From an uncultured Schumannella sp. (lineage in GTDB: Bacteria; Actinomycetota; Actinomycetes; Actinomycetales; Microbacteriaceae): a stretch of 59,273 bases of DNA. The notes beneath the pieces are model-generated. The model did no database searches and was not told the origin of the DNA. It saw only the letters and a list, made by a program, of their open reading frames with translations. Below, one piece after another: positions 31,873 through 42,100 of the stretch. The stretch is taken from NCBI RefSeq assembly GCF_905479755.1, contig NZ_CAJQNT010000035.1, forward strand, positions 1-59,273, in the 5' to 3' direction. Position 1 is the first letter of the stretch, and each line of letters starts with the position of its first letter. Position numbers and translations under genes: made by a program.

Positions 31873-33903
31873 GTGAGCACCGCACAAGACCTCATCGCCC
31901 GCAGCAACAAGCTCGGCAGCGACCCCAAGAACACCAACTACGCCGGCGGCAACACCTCCGCCAAGGGCACCGAGACCGACCCGGTCACCGGCGAGCCCGT
32001 CGAGCTCATGTGGGTCAAGGGTTCCGGTGGCGACCTCGGCACCCTGACCGAGTCCGGCCTTGCGGTGCTTCGCCTCGACCGGATGCGTGCCCTCGTCGAC
32101 GTCTACCCGGGCCTCGACCGCGAAGACGAGATGGTCGCCGCCTTCGACTACTGCCTGCACGGCAAGGGCGGCGCCGCCCCCTCGATCGACACCGCGATGC
32201 ACGGCCTCGTCGACGCCGCGCACGTCGACCACCTGCACCCCGATTCGGGCATCGCGATCGCCACCGCCAAAGACGGCGAGAAGCTCACCAAGAAGATCTT
32301 CGGCGACAAGGTCGTCTGGGTTCCGTGGCGCCGCCCCGGCTTCCAGCTCGGACTCGACATCGCCAAGATCAAGGCCGAGAACCCGAACGCGATCGGCTGC
32401 ATCCTCGGCGGCCACGGCATCACCGCCTGGGGCGCGACGAGCGCCGCGTGCCAGAAGAACAGCCTGTGGATCATCAAGACCGCCGAGGAGTACCTCGCCG
32501 CGAAGGGCAAGAAGGCGCCCTTCGGCCGCGAGGTGAAGAAGAACCTCGCCCTCGACCCGGCCGAGCGTCGCGCCAAGGCCGCCGCTCTCGCGCCCACCAT
32601 CCGCGGGCTCGCCAGCCACGACAAGCCGATGGTCGGCCACTTCAGCGACGACCCGCGCGTGCTCGAGTTCCTTGCCAGCGCCAACGCCCCGAAGCTCGCG
32701 GCGCTCGGCACGAGCTGCCCCGACCACTTCCTGCGCACCAAGGTCAAGCCGATGCTGCTCGACCTGCCGGCCGACGCTCCCGTCGAGAAGGCCATCGAGC
32801 GCTTGAAGGAGCTGCACGAGGAGTACCGCAAGGACTACACCGCGTACTACGAGAAGCACGCCGAGAAGGACTCCCCCGCGATGCGCGGCGCCGACCCGGC
32901 CATCGTGCTCGTGCCGGGCGTCGGCATGTTCAGCTTCGGTGCGAACAAGCAGACCGCCCGCGTTGCCGGTGAGTTCTACCTCAACGCCATCAACGTCATG
33001 CGCGGCGCCGAGTCGATCTCGACCTACACCCCGATCAGCGACCGCGAGAAGTTCCGCATCGAGTACTGGGCCCTCGAGGAGGCCAAGCTCCAGCGGATGC
33101 CGAAGCCCAAGTCACACGCGACGCGCGTCGCCCTGGTGACGGGTGCCGCATCCGGCATCGGCAAGGCGATCGCGACCCGCCTCGCGGCCGAGGGCGCGTG
33201 CGTCGTCATCGCCGACCTTGACCTCGCGAAGGCGCAGGAGGCGGCGGCCGAGCTCGGCTCGACCGACGTCGCCGTCGGCGTGCAGGTGAACGTCACCGAC
33301 GCCGAGGCGATCGACAAGATGGTGCAAGACACCGTGCTCGCCTTCGGCGGCGTCGACCTCGTGGTCAACAACGCGGGCGTCTCGCTGTCGAAGCCGCTGC
33401 TGGAGACCACCGAGAAGGACTGGGACTTCCAGCACGACATCATGGCGAAGGGCTCGTTCCTGGTCTCGAAGGCCACCGCCAAGGTGCTCATCGAGCAGGG
33501 CATGGGTGGCGACATCATCTACATCGCCTCGAAGAACTCGGTGTTCGCCGGCCCCAACAACATCGCCTACTCGGCGACGAAGGCCGACCAGGCGCACCAG
33601 GTGCGACTGCTCGCGGTCGAGCTCGGCGAGCACGGCGTCAAGGTCAACGGCATCAACCCGGACGGCGTCGTGCGCGGCTCGGGCATCTTCGCGAGTGGCT
33701 GGGGCGCCAACCGTGCCAAGACCTACGGCATCGACGAGGACGACCTGGGCAAGTTCTACGCGCAGCGCACCATCCTGAAGCGCGAGGTGCTGCCGGAGAC
33801 GGTCGCCAACGCGGTCGTCGTCCTCACCGGTCCGGATCTCTCGCACACCACGGGCCTTCACGTGCCGGTGGATGCGGGTGTCGCGGCGGCGTTCCTCCGA
33901 TGA
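31873..33903 (+). CDS. rhaEW: bifunctional rhamnulose-1-phosphate aldolase/lactaldehyde dehydrogenase-type protein
   Basis: 676 residues in two domains. Residues 1 to about 400 form a class II aldolase with the metal-binding His cluster 'HVDHLHPDSGIAIA' and 'GGHGITAWG'. Residues about 415-676 form a short-chain dehydrogenase with 'ALVTGAASGIGKAIATRL' and the catalytic 'YSATKADQAH'. In RhaEW-type proteins the aldolase yields dihydroxyacetone phosphate and L-lactaldehyde, and the dehydrogenase oxidises lactaldehyde to lactate. GTG 31873 was chosen (AAGGGA upstream, conserved N-terminus). It overlaps rhaB by ATGA. Confidence 0.93.
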   Translation: MSTAQDLIARSNKLGSDPKNTNYAGGNTSAKGTETDPVTGEPVELMWVKGSGGDLGTLTESGLAVLRLDRMRALVDVYPGLDREDEMVAAFDYCLHGKGGAAPSIDTAMHGLVDAAHVDHLHPDSGIAIATAKDGEKLTKKIFGDKVVWVPWRRPGFQLGLDIAKIKAENPNAIGCILGGHGITAWGATSAACQKNSLWIIKTAEEYLAAKGKKAPFGREVKKNLALDPAERRAKAAALAPTIRGLASHDKPMVGHFSDDPRVLEFLASANAPKLAALGTSCPDHFLRTKVKPMLLDLPADAPVEKAIERLKELHEEYRKDYTAYYEKHAEKDSPAMRGADPAIVLVPGVGMFSFGANKQTARVAGEFYLNAINVMRGAESISTYTPISDREKFRIEYWALEEAKLQRMPKPKSHATRVALVTGAASGIGKAIATRLAAEGACVVIADLDLAKAQEAAAELGSTDVAVGVQVNVTDAEAIDKMVQDTVLAFGGVDLVVNNAGVSLSKPLLETTEKDWDFQHDIMAKGSFLVSKATAKVLIEQGMGGDIIYIASKNSVFAGPNNIAYSATKADQAHQVRLLAVELGEHGVKVNGINPDGVVRGSGIFASGWGANRAKTYGIDEDDLGKFYAQRTILKREVLPETVANAVVVLTGPDLSHTTGLHVPVDAGVAAAFLR

Positions 33904-35322
33904 GCGGGGGCGCGGTTGCCGCGGTCGATCTCGGCGCCACCAGCGGCCGGGTGATCCTCGGCTACGTCGGGCACAACGAGCTTCAGCTCACTGACGTCGC
34001 GCGCTTCCCGAATCGACCGGTCCGCACGATCGACGGTCTGCACTGGAGTGTGCTGGAGCTCTACCGTGACGTCGTCGAGGGCCTCGCCGCGGCTGTGCGG
34101 CAGGAGCCGCAGGTGGCGAGCATCGGCATCGACTCCTGGGCGGTCGACTACGGTCTGCTGCGTGACGGGCGCTTGCTGGGCGCGCCGTACGCCTACCGCG
34201 ACGAACGCAACCTCGCGGCGGTCGAGGTCGTACACGAACGCGTCTCGGCGGCCGAGCTGTACCGGTTGAACGGCCTGCAGCACCTGTCGTTCAACACGCT
34301 GTTCCAGCTCACCGCCGACCGCACCGCGGGCATGCTCGAGCTCGCCGACTCGCACCTGCTGCTGCCCGACCTGCTCGGGTACTGGCTCACCGGCCGCAGC
34401 GTCGCCGAGCGCACCAACGCGTCGACGACCGGCCTTGTCGGCGTCGAGACCGGCGAGTGGGACTTCGCACTGGCGGAGCGCCTCGAACTGCCGCAGCGAC
34501 TCTTCCGCCCCCTGGTGGATGCGGGAACCGAGGTCGGCCCCCTCGTACCGACCGCGCTGCGCGGCATCGGGGAGACCCGGGCCGTCGTCACCGCGGTCGG
34601 CTCCCACGACACGGCGAGCGCCGTCGTCGCCGTGCCCTCGACCGACCCGGATGTGGCGTACGTCTCGTGCGGCACCTGGTCGCTCGTCGGCGTCGAGCTG
34701 GAACGCCCGGTGCTGAGCGAGGAGAGCCGTCTCGCCGGTTTCACGAACGAGGGCGGCGTCGACGGACGGGTGCGCTACCTGCACAACGTCATGGGGCTGT
34801 GGTTGCTGAGCGAGAGCATCCGCGACTGGGAGCGCAGCGGCGAGACGATCTCGCTCGCGACGCTCATCTCGCAGGCCTCTGAGGTCTCCGCCGACGTTCC
34901 CGTCTTCGATGCGGATGACGAGGCCTTCCTCGCCCCGGGCGACATGCCGGCCCGCATCCAGGCCTGGTTCACTGAGCGCGGCGAAAAGGCCCCTGAGTCG
35001 CGGCCGGAACTGGTGCGCAGCATCCTGCAATCGCTCGCGAACGCCTACGCGCGCGATCGAGAACGCCTCGCGGCTGAGCGGCCGCACCGTCAACGCGGTG
35101 CATCTGGTCGGCGGCGGATCGCAGAACACCCTGCTGTGCCAGCTCACCGCCGACGCGACCGGGTTGCCGGTGCTCGCCGGTCCGGTCGAGGCCACGGCGA
35201 TCGGCAACGTGCTCGTGCAGGCGCGCGCACAGGGCTTCGTCGAGGGTGACCTCGAAGCGCTCCGCGCGATCGTCGCACGCGCGTTCCCGCCGACGACGTT
35301 CTCGCCCCGCGGCCGGCCATGA
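33900..35322 (+). pseudogene. rhaB: rhamnulokinase gene, frameshifted
   Basis: An FGGY carbohydrate kinase that phosphorylates L-rhamnulose. The first frame gives 'AVDLGATSGRVILGYV', 'IGIDSWAVDYGLL' and 'YVSCGTWSLVGVELERPVL' up to 'SLANAYAR'. The family continuation 'AIENASRLSGRTVNAVHLVGGGSQNTLLCQLTADATGLPVLAGPVEATAIGN' lies in the next frame. The shift falls in a (CG)4 tract at 35048-35055; one more CG unit would restore 'AYARAIENAS'. The restored stop at 35320-35322 overlaps the next gene's ATG exactly, so the original gene was intact. This is either a recent mutation or a sequencing error. Confidence 0.9.
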
Positions 35323-36170
35323 CACGCCTCACCGGCCGGGTCGCCCTCGGCGGCGCCGCGATGGCGATCGAGGGCGGCCCGATCGAACCCCAGCTCGCGG
35401 TCATCGAGGCGGCGCTCGAAGCGGGGGCGCGGATCCTCGACACCGCCCGGGCGTACGCGCCGGTCGGTGACCCGGTGTACGGCGAGCGCCTGATGGCCAC
35501 CGCCGCCCGCGCCTGGCCGGAGACGGTCATCGCGACGAAGGGCGGGCATTTCCGCACCGGCGAAGCGAGCTGGGACGTCGACAACAGTCCGGAGCGTCTG
35601 CGTCGGGATCTCGACCTGGCGCGCGCGACGCTCGGCGTCGAGCAGGTGGGTGTGTTCTATCTGCACCGTGCCGACCAGGGCGACGTTCCCCTCGATGAGA
35701 GCCTCGGTTTCCTCGCCGAGGCGCGTCGCGCCGGCGAGATCGGCGCGGTCGGCGTCTCGAACGTCTCCCGCGCGCAATTGGATGCACTTCCGTCGGCGCT
35801 GCGCCCGGACGCGGTGCAGAACGCCTTCTCGGTCTTCGTTGACGACTCCGCCGACGTGCTCGAGTGGTGCGAACGGCACGACGTCGCCTTTTTCGCCTAC
35901 TCGCCCCTCGGCGGTCGCGCCCGGGCCGGATCGCTCGACGAGGCACTGCCCCGCCTCGCCGCGCTCGCTCATGACCGTGCGCTGAGCCTGCCGCGGCTGG
36001 TCTTGCGTGGGCTGCTCTCGAGCTCACCGGTGCTCGCGGTCGTGTCGGGGGCGGGTCGCCCCGAGTCTGCTCGCGATGCGGCCTCCGCCGAAGCCGAGAC
36101 GTGGGACGCACACTGCGCCGCCGCATGGGACGCCGACGTCGCCGCGCTGCACGCCGCTCACCACGACTGA
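35319..36170 (+). CDS. aldo/keto reductase
   Basis: 283 residues, TIM-barrel NAD(P)H oxidoreductase. The catalytic tetrad is visible: Asp and Tyr in 'ARILDTARAYAPVGDP', Lys in 'VIATKGGHFR', His in 'VGVFYLHRADQGDVPL'. The cofactor-binding end has 'GVSNVSRAQLDALP'. Its ATG overlaps the rhaB stop, so it belongs to the rhamnose operon. It may oxidise or reduce a sugar or lactaldehyde intermediate, but the substrate is not evident. Confidence 0.88.
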   Translation: MTRLTGRVALGGAAMAIEGGPIEPQLAVIEAALEAGARILDTARAYAPVGDPVYGERLMATAARAWPETVIATKGGHFRTGEASWDVDNSPERLRRDLDLARATLGVEQVGVFYLHRADQGDVPLDESLGFLAEARRAGEIGAVGVSNVSRAQLDALPSALRPDAVQNAFSVFVDDSADVLEWCERHDVAFFAYSPLGGRARAGSLDEALPRLAALAHDRALSLPRLVLRGLLSSSPVLAVVSGAGRPESARDAASAEAETWDAHCAAAWDADVAALHAAHHD

Positions 36171-36182
36171 CAGGATCGACGC

Positions 36183-37100
36183 ATGGAAATCTGCGCCTTC
36201 GTCGAACCCCAACAGGGAGCCAGCTACACCGAACTCCGCGACTTCGCCGTCACGGCCGAGCGACTCGGCTTTCACGGCTTCTTCCGCTCCGACCACTACC
36301 TGAAGATGGGCGAGGCGACCGACGGGGCACCGGGACCGACGGATGCCTGGACGAGCCTCGCCGCGATCGCGGTGGAGACGAGCCGGGTGCGTCTCGGCAC
36401 GCTGGTGAGTTCGGTGACCTATCGCACCCCGGGCATCCTCGCCGTTCAGGTGGCGAACGTGGACGAGATCTCGGGCGGTCGCGTGGAGCTGGGCCTCGGC
36501 ACCGGCTGGTTCGAGGCGGAGCACCGCGCCTACGGCATCCCGTTCCCGGAGAAGCGCTTCGGGATGCTCGAAGAGCAGCTCGAGATCGTGCGCGGCCTGT
36601 GGTCGATCCGGGGCGACGAGACCTTTGACTTCGCGGGCGAGCACTACCGCCTGGAGGGCACGCCCGCGCGCCAGCGCCCCGTGCAGGCAGCGGTGCCGAT
36701 CATCGTCGGCGGCGGCGGCCCGACGCGCACTCCGCGTGTCGCCGCGCGGTACGCCTCGGAGTTCAACAGCTTCACCGGCCCGGAGCGTGCCGGTGAGCGC
36801 TTCGATGTCGTGCGCGCGGCCTGCGAGACCGAGGGTCGCGACCCCGCGTCGCTGCGCTATTCGGCCGCAGCGCAGGTGTGGTGCGGCCGCACCCTCGAGG
36901 AGCGCGCGGCGCGCGCCGAGAAGGCCGGCGGCAACCTGGAGAACCCGAACAATGCCGTCGGATCGCCGCAGCAGATCGTGGATACCCTCGCGGCCTACGC
37001 CGAGCGCGGCGCGGCACGCGTGTACCTCCAGTTCCTGGACCTGCGCGAGCTGGAACACCTGGAGTTGGTGGGCACCGAGGTGCTGCCGCACGTCGCCTGA
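36183..37100 (+). CDS. luciferase-like F420-dependent oxidoreductase
   Basis: 305 residues of the LLM class TIM barrel: 'VTAERLGFHGFFRSDHYL', 'VRLGTLVSSVTYRTPGILAVQVANVDEISGGRVELGLGTGWFEAEHRAYGIPF' and 'PIIVGGGGPTRTPRVAARYASEFNS'. The 'GxGTGWFxxEH' block is typical of the F420-dependent members of actinobacteria, but FMN cannot be excluded. It begins 12 bp after the aldo/keto reductase gene (AGGATCG before ATG), so it is probably the last gene of that operon. Substrate unknown. Confidence 0.88.
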   Translation: MEICAFVEPQQGASYTELRDFAVTAERLGFHGFFRSDHYLKMGEATDGAPGPTDAWTSLAAIAVETSRVRLGTLVSSVTYRTPGILAVQVANVDEISGGRVELGLGTGWFEAEHRAYGIPFPEKRFGMLEEQLEIVRGLWSIRGDETFDFAGEHYRLEGTPARQRPVQAAVPIIVGGGGPTRTPRVAARYASEFNSFTGPERAGERFDVVRAACETEGRDPASLRYSAAAQVWCGRTLEERAARAEKAGGNLENPNNAVGSPQQIVDTLAAYAERGAARVYLQFLDLRELEHLELVGTEVLPHVA

Positions 37101-37132
37101 TCCGCGCTCCCGGCGGCGCATCCGCGTCACTT

Positions 37133-37173
37133 GCGGATTGTCTAACAATCCCCTAGGTTGTTAGACAATCCGC
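37133..37173. promoter_or_regulatory. double GntR/LldR-type operator
   Basis: A perfect 16-bp inverted repeat, GCGGATTGTCTAACAA (37133-37148) and TTGTTAGACAATCCGC (37158-37173), has a 9-bp spacer. Each arm itself contains a TTGTnnnACAA site (37138-37148 and 37158-37168), the form bound by FadR-subfamily regulators such as LldR of Corynebacterium (TNGTNNNACNA). The site centres are 20 bp apart, two helical turns. Confidence 0.8.
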
Positions 37174-37202
37174 ACACGGGTGCGATCGGCGAAGGGGGCG
37201 AC

Positions 37203-37871
37203 ATGAGCATCGAGCCGTCTGCCGTGCTCCCCGAAACGGTCTACACCGAACTCCGCGAGCGCATCCTCAGCGGCATCGAACGCCCCGGCTCCTCGATCAC
37301 CGAATCGGCCGTCGCCCTGCGCCACAGCGTCGCTCGCCCCACTGCCAAGCTCGCCATCGAACGCCTCGTCACCGAGGGGCTCCTCCGACGCGAAGCGCAC
37401 CGGGCCGCCCGCGTCCCCACCCTCGACCGCGCCGATATCGAGGACCTCTTCGACACCCGCGCGGTCGTCGAGGCCGCCGCCGCCGAGACCCTCGCTCGCT
37501 CCGGATCCGTGCCGCCCGAGGTGACCGCCGCGCACCGCGACCTGGTGGCGCGCGCCGAACGCGGCGAACCTTTCGCCGAGGCCGACATCGCCTTCCACCG
37601 GGCGATCGGCTTGGGGCAGCCGAGCCCGCGCCTCGCTCACCTGCACGCCCTACTGATGGGCGAGATCGAACTCTGCATCGCCCAGGTGCAAAGCGCCGGT
37701 CTGCTCGCCGCGAGCGACATCGCCGCACAGCACCAGGGCATCCTCGAGGCGATTCTGGCCGGCGATGAGGCCCGCGCCGCCGAGCTCACCCGCTCCCACA
37801 TCCACGGATCGCGCGACCGTCTGGTCGCGCACCACGCGGCACAACCCCGTGAGCCAGAAAGGCACCTCTGA
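37203..37871 (+). CDS. lldR: GntR/FadR-family regulator of lactate use
   Basis: 222 residues. The N-terminal winged helix-turn-helix ('[53 protein letters not shown]') is followed by an FCD ligand domain ('[18 protein letters not shown]', '[10 protein letters not shown]', '[25 protein letters not shown]'). The FCD metal ligands Asp/His/His can be placed in these blocks. The name is inferred from the LldR-type double operator upstream and the lactate dehydrogenase gene overlapping its stop (TGATG). ATG 37203 has AGGGGG upstream. Confidence 0.85.
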   Translation: MSIEPSAVLPETVYTELRERILSGIERPGSSITESAVALRHSVARPTAKLAIERLVTEGLLRREAHRAARVPTLDRADIEDLFDTRAVVEAAAAETLARSGSVPPEVTAAHRDLVARAERGEPFAEADIAFHRAIGLGQPSPRLAHLHALLMGEIELCIAQVQSAGLLAASDIAAQHQGILEAILAGDEARAAELTRSHIHGSRDRLVAHHAAQPREPERHL

Positions 37872-39102
37872 TGGTGAAACGCCAGTTCCCGAACCCGGTC
37901 GAGCTCTTCGAGCTGATGAAGTTCAAGAAGCCCGACTTCAACGGCAAGCGCCGTCGCCTGCAGTCGGCGTTGACGATCCACGATCTGCGCACGATCGCGA
38001 AGCGCCGCACGCCCACTGCGGCCTTCGACTACACCGACGGCTCCGCCGAAGGCGAACTGTCGCTCGCTCGCGCCCGCCAGGCCTTCGACGACATCGAGTT
38101 CCACCCGTCGATCCTGCGCGACGTGTCGAGCGTCGACACCTCGACCACGATCTTCGGGGCCCCACGGCGATGCCGTTCGGTATTGCGCCGACCGGCTTCA
38201 CGCGGCTCATGCAGACCGAGGGCGAGATCGCGGGGGCCGGTGCGGCCGGTGCCGCGGGCATCCCGTTCACGCTCTCGACGCTCGGCACCACCTCGATCGA
38301 AGACGTCAAGGCGGCGAATCCCGACGGGCGCAACTGGTTCCAGCTCTACGTGATGCGTCAGCGCGAGATCTCCTACGGCCTCGTCGAGCGCGCCGCCGCC
38401 GCGGGCTTCGACACCCTCATGTTCACCGTCGACACCCCCGTCGCCGGTGCGCGCCTGCGCGACAAGCGCAACGGCTTCTCGATTCCGCCGCAGCTCTCGC
38501 TCGGCACCATCGCCAACGCGATCCCGCGGCCCTGGTGGTGGTGGGACTTCATCACCACCCCGAAGCTCGAATTCGCCTCGCTCTCCTCCACCGGCGGCAC
38601 CGTCGGCGAACTGCTCGACTCGGCGATGGATCCGTCGATCAACTTCGACGACCTGAAGATCATCCGCGACATGTGGCCCGGCAAGCTCGTCATCAAGGGC
38701 GTGCAGAACGTCGAAGACTCGAAGAAGCTCGCCGACCTGGGCGTCGACGGCATCATCTTGTCGAACCACGGCGGACGCCAGCTCGACCGCGCGCCGATCC
38801 CCTTCCACCTGCTCCCCGAGGTGGTGCGCGAGGTCGGCAACGACACCGAGATCGCCGTCGACACCGGCATCATGGACGGCGCCCACATCGTCGCCTCGAT
38901 CGCGATGGGCGCGAAGTTCACCCTCATCGGGCGGGCCTACCTCTACGGCCTGATGGCCGGGGGCCGCGCGGGCGTCGACCGCACCATTCAGATCCTCTCG
39001 GATCAGGTCGTGCGCACCATGAAGTTGCTCGAGGTGCAGACCCTCGAGGAGCTCACCCCGAAGCACGTCACCCAGCTGCAGCGCCTCATCCCGCGCTCCT
39101 AA
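37871..39102 (+). pseudogene. lldD: FMN-dependent L-lactate dehydrogenase gene, frameshifted
   Basis: A quinone-linked alpha-hydroxy-acid dehydrogenase that oxidises L-lactate to pyruvate. The first frame runs from [16 protein letters not shown] through '[12 protein letters not shown]' to 'TSTTIFGAP'. The rest ('[20 protein letters not shown]', 'FMN-phosphate loop', active-site '[12 protein letters not shown]', C-terminal '[14 protein letters not shown]') is in another frame. The shift lies in GGGGCCCC at 38156-38163; one extra C restores 'FGAPTAMPFG'. No other damage is visible, so this is a recent mutation or a base-calling error in a self-complementary homopolymer. Confidence 0.9.
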
Positions 39103-39107
39103 AACGT

Positions 39108-39143
39108 CCCCGCGGCGGCCGTGTGGTGGCAGCCGCCGCGGGG
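39108..39143. terminator. bidirectional terminator between lldD and the lamin-tail gene
   Basis: Perfect 12-bp arms, CCCCGCGGCGGC (39108-39119) and GCCGCCGCGGGG (39132-39143), have a 12-nt loop between convergent stops at 39102 and 39166. AAAA on the left gives a T-run for minus-strand transcripts. Confidence 0.8.
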
Positions 39144-39165
39144 CACTTCGTCCGGACCCGTCGCC

Positions 39166-42100
39166 CTAGGCGGTGCGGATGCGGCGACGCGCGATCACCA
39201 AGACAGCGCCCGCCACGAGCATCGACAGCGCCAACCACTCGGCGCCGTGGCTTTCGCCACCGGTCGACGCGAGAGCGCTCGTCTCCGCAGCAGCGACCTC
39301 GAGTTCGTCCCAGCCGATGATGGCTCCCGCCATGTCGAGGATCACGATCCGGTGCGACCCGGCGTCGAGTCCGCTCGGCAGCGTCACCGAGATCGTGCCC
39401 GACACGCTCACCGTGTGCCGACCGAGGTAGGTCGGCGTCGAGAACACCCACGCGTCGACCTCGTCGCCGGCGTACTCGACCCCCACGAAGATCGTGAGGG
39501 TGTCACCCGGTGCGGCGTTCGAGGGAGCCGAGACCGTGCCCGCGTTGCCGGGGCCGAGTTCGCTCTCGAGCGGGGCGTCGGGGTCGGTCCCCGTGCCCCC
39601 GCCGGACCCGCCGCCCCCGCCGAGTACCGCGCAGGTGATCGTGCCCGCCCGCAGGCCGTGACCGTCGGTGCCGTTGTCGTCGGCCCAGTAGACCGGCTTC
39701 ACCCCGCCGACGCACGCCGACTGGGGGGTGATCGCGAACCCTTCGTTGGCGACGTTCGGCGCATCCGCCGGGCGCGCGTACGCCGTCGTCAGCGTGAAGT
39801 GACCCGCGTCGTCTCCGTCGGCAGCGATCGTGAACAGACGGCTCTCGCCTCCGCAGAGCTCGTCGCAGACGACCCACAACGCGCCGCGCTCGGGATCGAA
39901 GGCCAACTCCATGGCACCCGGGAATCCGCTGTCGAAGCGCGTCACCCGCTCGAAGCCACCGCCGGCCGTCAGGGCGTAGCCGTACACGCCGCCGTCCTGC
40001 TCCACCGCCACGAAGAACAGGCCGGAGCCGTGCGCCGGGTAGTCGCTCGGGTCGTAGGCTTCGCCGGTTGCGTCGTCGACGAGTCCGTTCGCCGTGAGGT
40101 AGCTGTCGGGAATCCAGGCGATGCCTTCCAGCCCCGCGTTCGCGCCCAGGGTGGCAATGTCGGACGCGAGATCGCTCGCCAGGTTCCACTCATCGACCGC
40201 CACCAGCTCGGCGCTCGAGCCCGTCACATCGAACCGCAGGATCGAGGGACGGCTGGTGCTACTCGCGTCGTTGTTGCGCTCACTCGCCACGTACACGCCG
40301 CTCGCGCTCGAACCATCGAGGATGGTGACACCCTCGGCATCGACCTGACCCGTGCCGCCGGGGTAGCGCAGCACCTTGCCGCTCGACCAGCCGTCACTCG
40401 TGACGGGCACCCACGCGCTGCCGTTCCAGCTGAGCTTGTAGAGCTTGCCCGAGCCGTTGTTCACCGCCCAGAGCGTGCCGGGTGCCTCGAAGACGAGGCC
40501 ACTCATGTCCTGACCGAAGGCGTCGGCCTCATCGACCGTGGTGACGGATGCGCCACCCGGCCATGCCGCCACCGGCACCTCGCCGGGGCACACGTTCGCC
40601 GCACCGGGCGTCGCCACGCTCGTGGCATCGAACTCGCCGGTGATGTCGGGGCAGCGTCCGTACGTGACGGCCGCGTGCGAATCCCACGCGTAGGAGTCGA
40701 CGAGCGTCGCGCTCGCGTCGTAGAGGCGCACCGCATCCGATCCGCCGAGTCCGTAGCTGAAGCCGGTGACGCCGGCGTCGTCGCGCTCGAGGAGCAGGTG
40801 CTCGCCCGCGTCGATCGTCACGGCGCCGAAGGTGAACGCGTCGTCGTCTCCGTTGTCCTTCAACGACCAGCCGGTGAGGTCGATGGTGCCGCTGCCCGCG
40901 TTGGCGAGTTCAACCCAATCCGCACCGCCGCTCGCGTCGCTCGACTCGATCTCGTTGATGACGATCGCCGGCGCGCAGTTGTTGGCCGCGCCCTTCGTCG
41001 GCGCGGTGGTCGTGGCGAATTCGCCGGTGCCGTCCGGGCAGCGGCCGTAGGTGGTGGCCGCGTGCGAAGTCCAGCTGCAACTGTCGACGACGGTCACGCC
41101 GTCCGGCGCGTAGAGGATCGCCGAGTCGTTGCTGCCGAGCCCGTGCGGGAACTCGCTCTCGGTGTCGCCGTGGACGACGAAGAACTCGCCGGGCTCCAGC
41201 GTGAACCCGTCGGGGAACACGAAGAAGTCGTGGGTCGGGTCGTTGTCTTGGAACCGGTAGCCGGAGAGGTCGACGGTCTCGGCGCCCGCGTTGTAGAACT
41301 CCGCCCAGTCGAGGCCGCCGCCGGCGTCACTCGACTCGACCTCGTTGACGACCACCGCGGGAGTCTCGGCGGCGGCGCAGTCGTTCGCCGCGCCCTTCGT
41401 CACCGTCGCGGTCTCCGCGAACGCTCCCGAACCATCGACGCAGCGCCCGTAACTGGTGCTGGCGTGCGTGCTCCAGCTGTACTCGTCCACGACCGTGGCG
41501 CCGTCGACATCGAAGAGCGTCACCGAGTCTTCGCCACCAAGGCCCCAGTCGAACTGCGCCTTCTCCACCACCACGAAGCCGCCCGCGGCCACCACCGTGT
41601 CGGCCGGGATCACATAGTTCGCGTGCGCGACATCGCCATCGCGCAGCTGAAGACCGGCCGCATCCACCGCAACGTCGGCGGTGTTGTACAGCTCGATCCA
41701 GTCATCCGGGTCGCCGCCGCTTGAGACGATCTCGTTGAGCACGAAGGCCTCGGCCGCCGTCGGATCCTCGACGGGCGTCTCGCTCGCGCAGTCGTTCTCC
41801 GCCCCGCGGGTCGACGAGGCGGTGAGCGCGAAGTCGCCTTCGCCGTCGGCGCAGCGCCCGTAGGTCGTGGCCGCGTGATCATCGGGGAAAGTGTGGGTGT
41901 CGATCACCGTCTCACCGTCGGCGGCATAGATCGTGATGGTCTCCGCCTTGCCGAGCCCGAAGCTGAAGTGCACGTCCTTGTCGAGCACGAGGTACCCGTC
42001 TGCGGCAATGGGCTCAAGGGTGCCGAGCTGTTCGGCGGGGTTGCCGCCGTCTTCGACCCACCAGCCCGAGACGTCGACCGCCGCATCACTGCGGTTCTTG

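Noticed and set aside
33858-35972. 704-codon minus-strand frame opposite rhaB and the aldo/keto reductase
   Set aside because: Shadow of the rhamnose operon; no domain recognised, while the plus strand shows kinase and reductase motifs.
39121-41724. 867-codon plus-strand frame opposite the lamin-tail protein
   Set aside because: It contains the terminator and mirrors the four lamin-tail repeats; repetitive Arg/Val/Asp/Gly composition with no domain.
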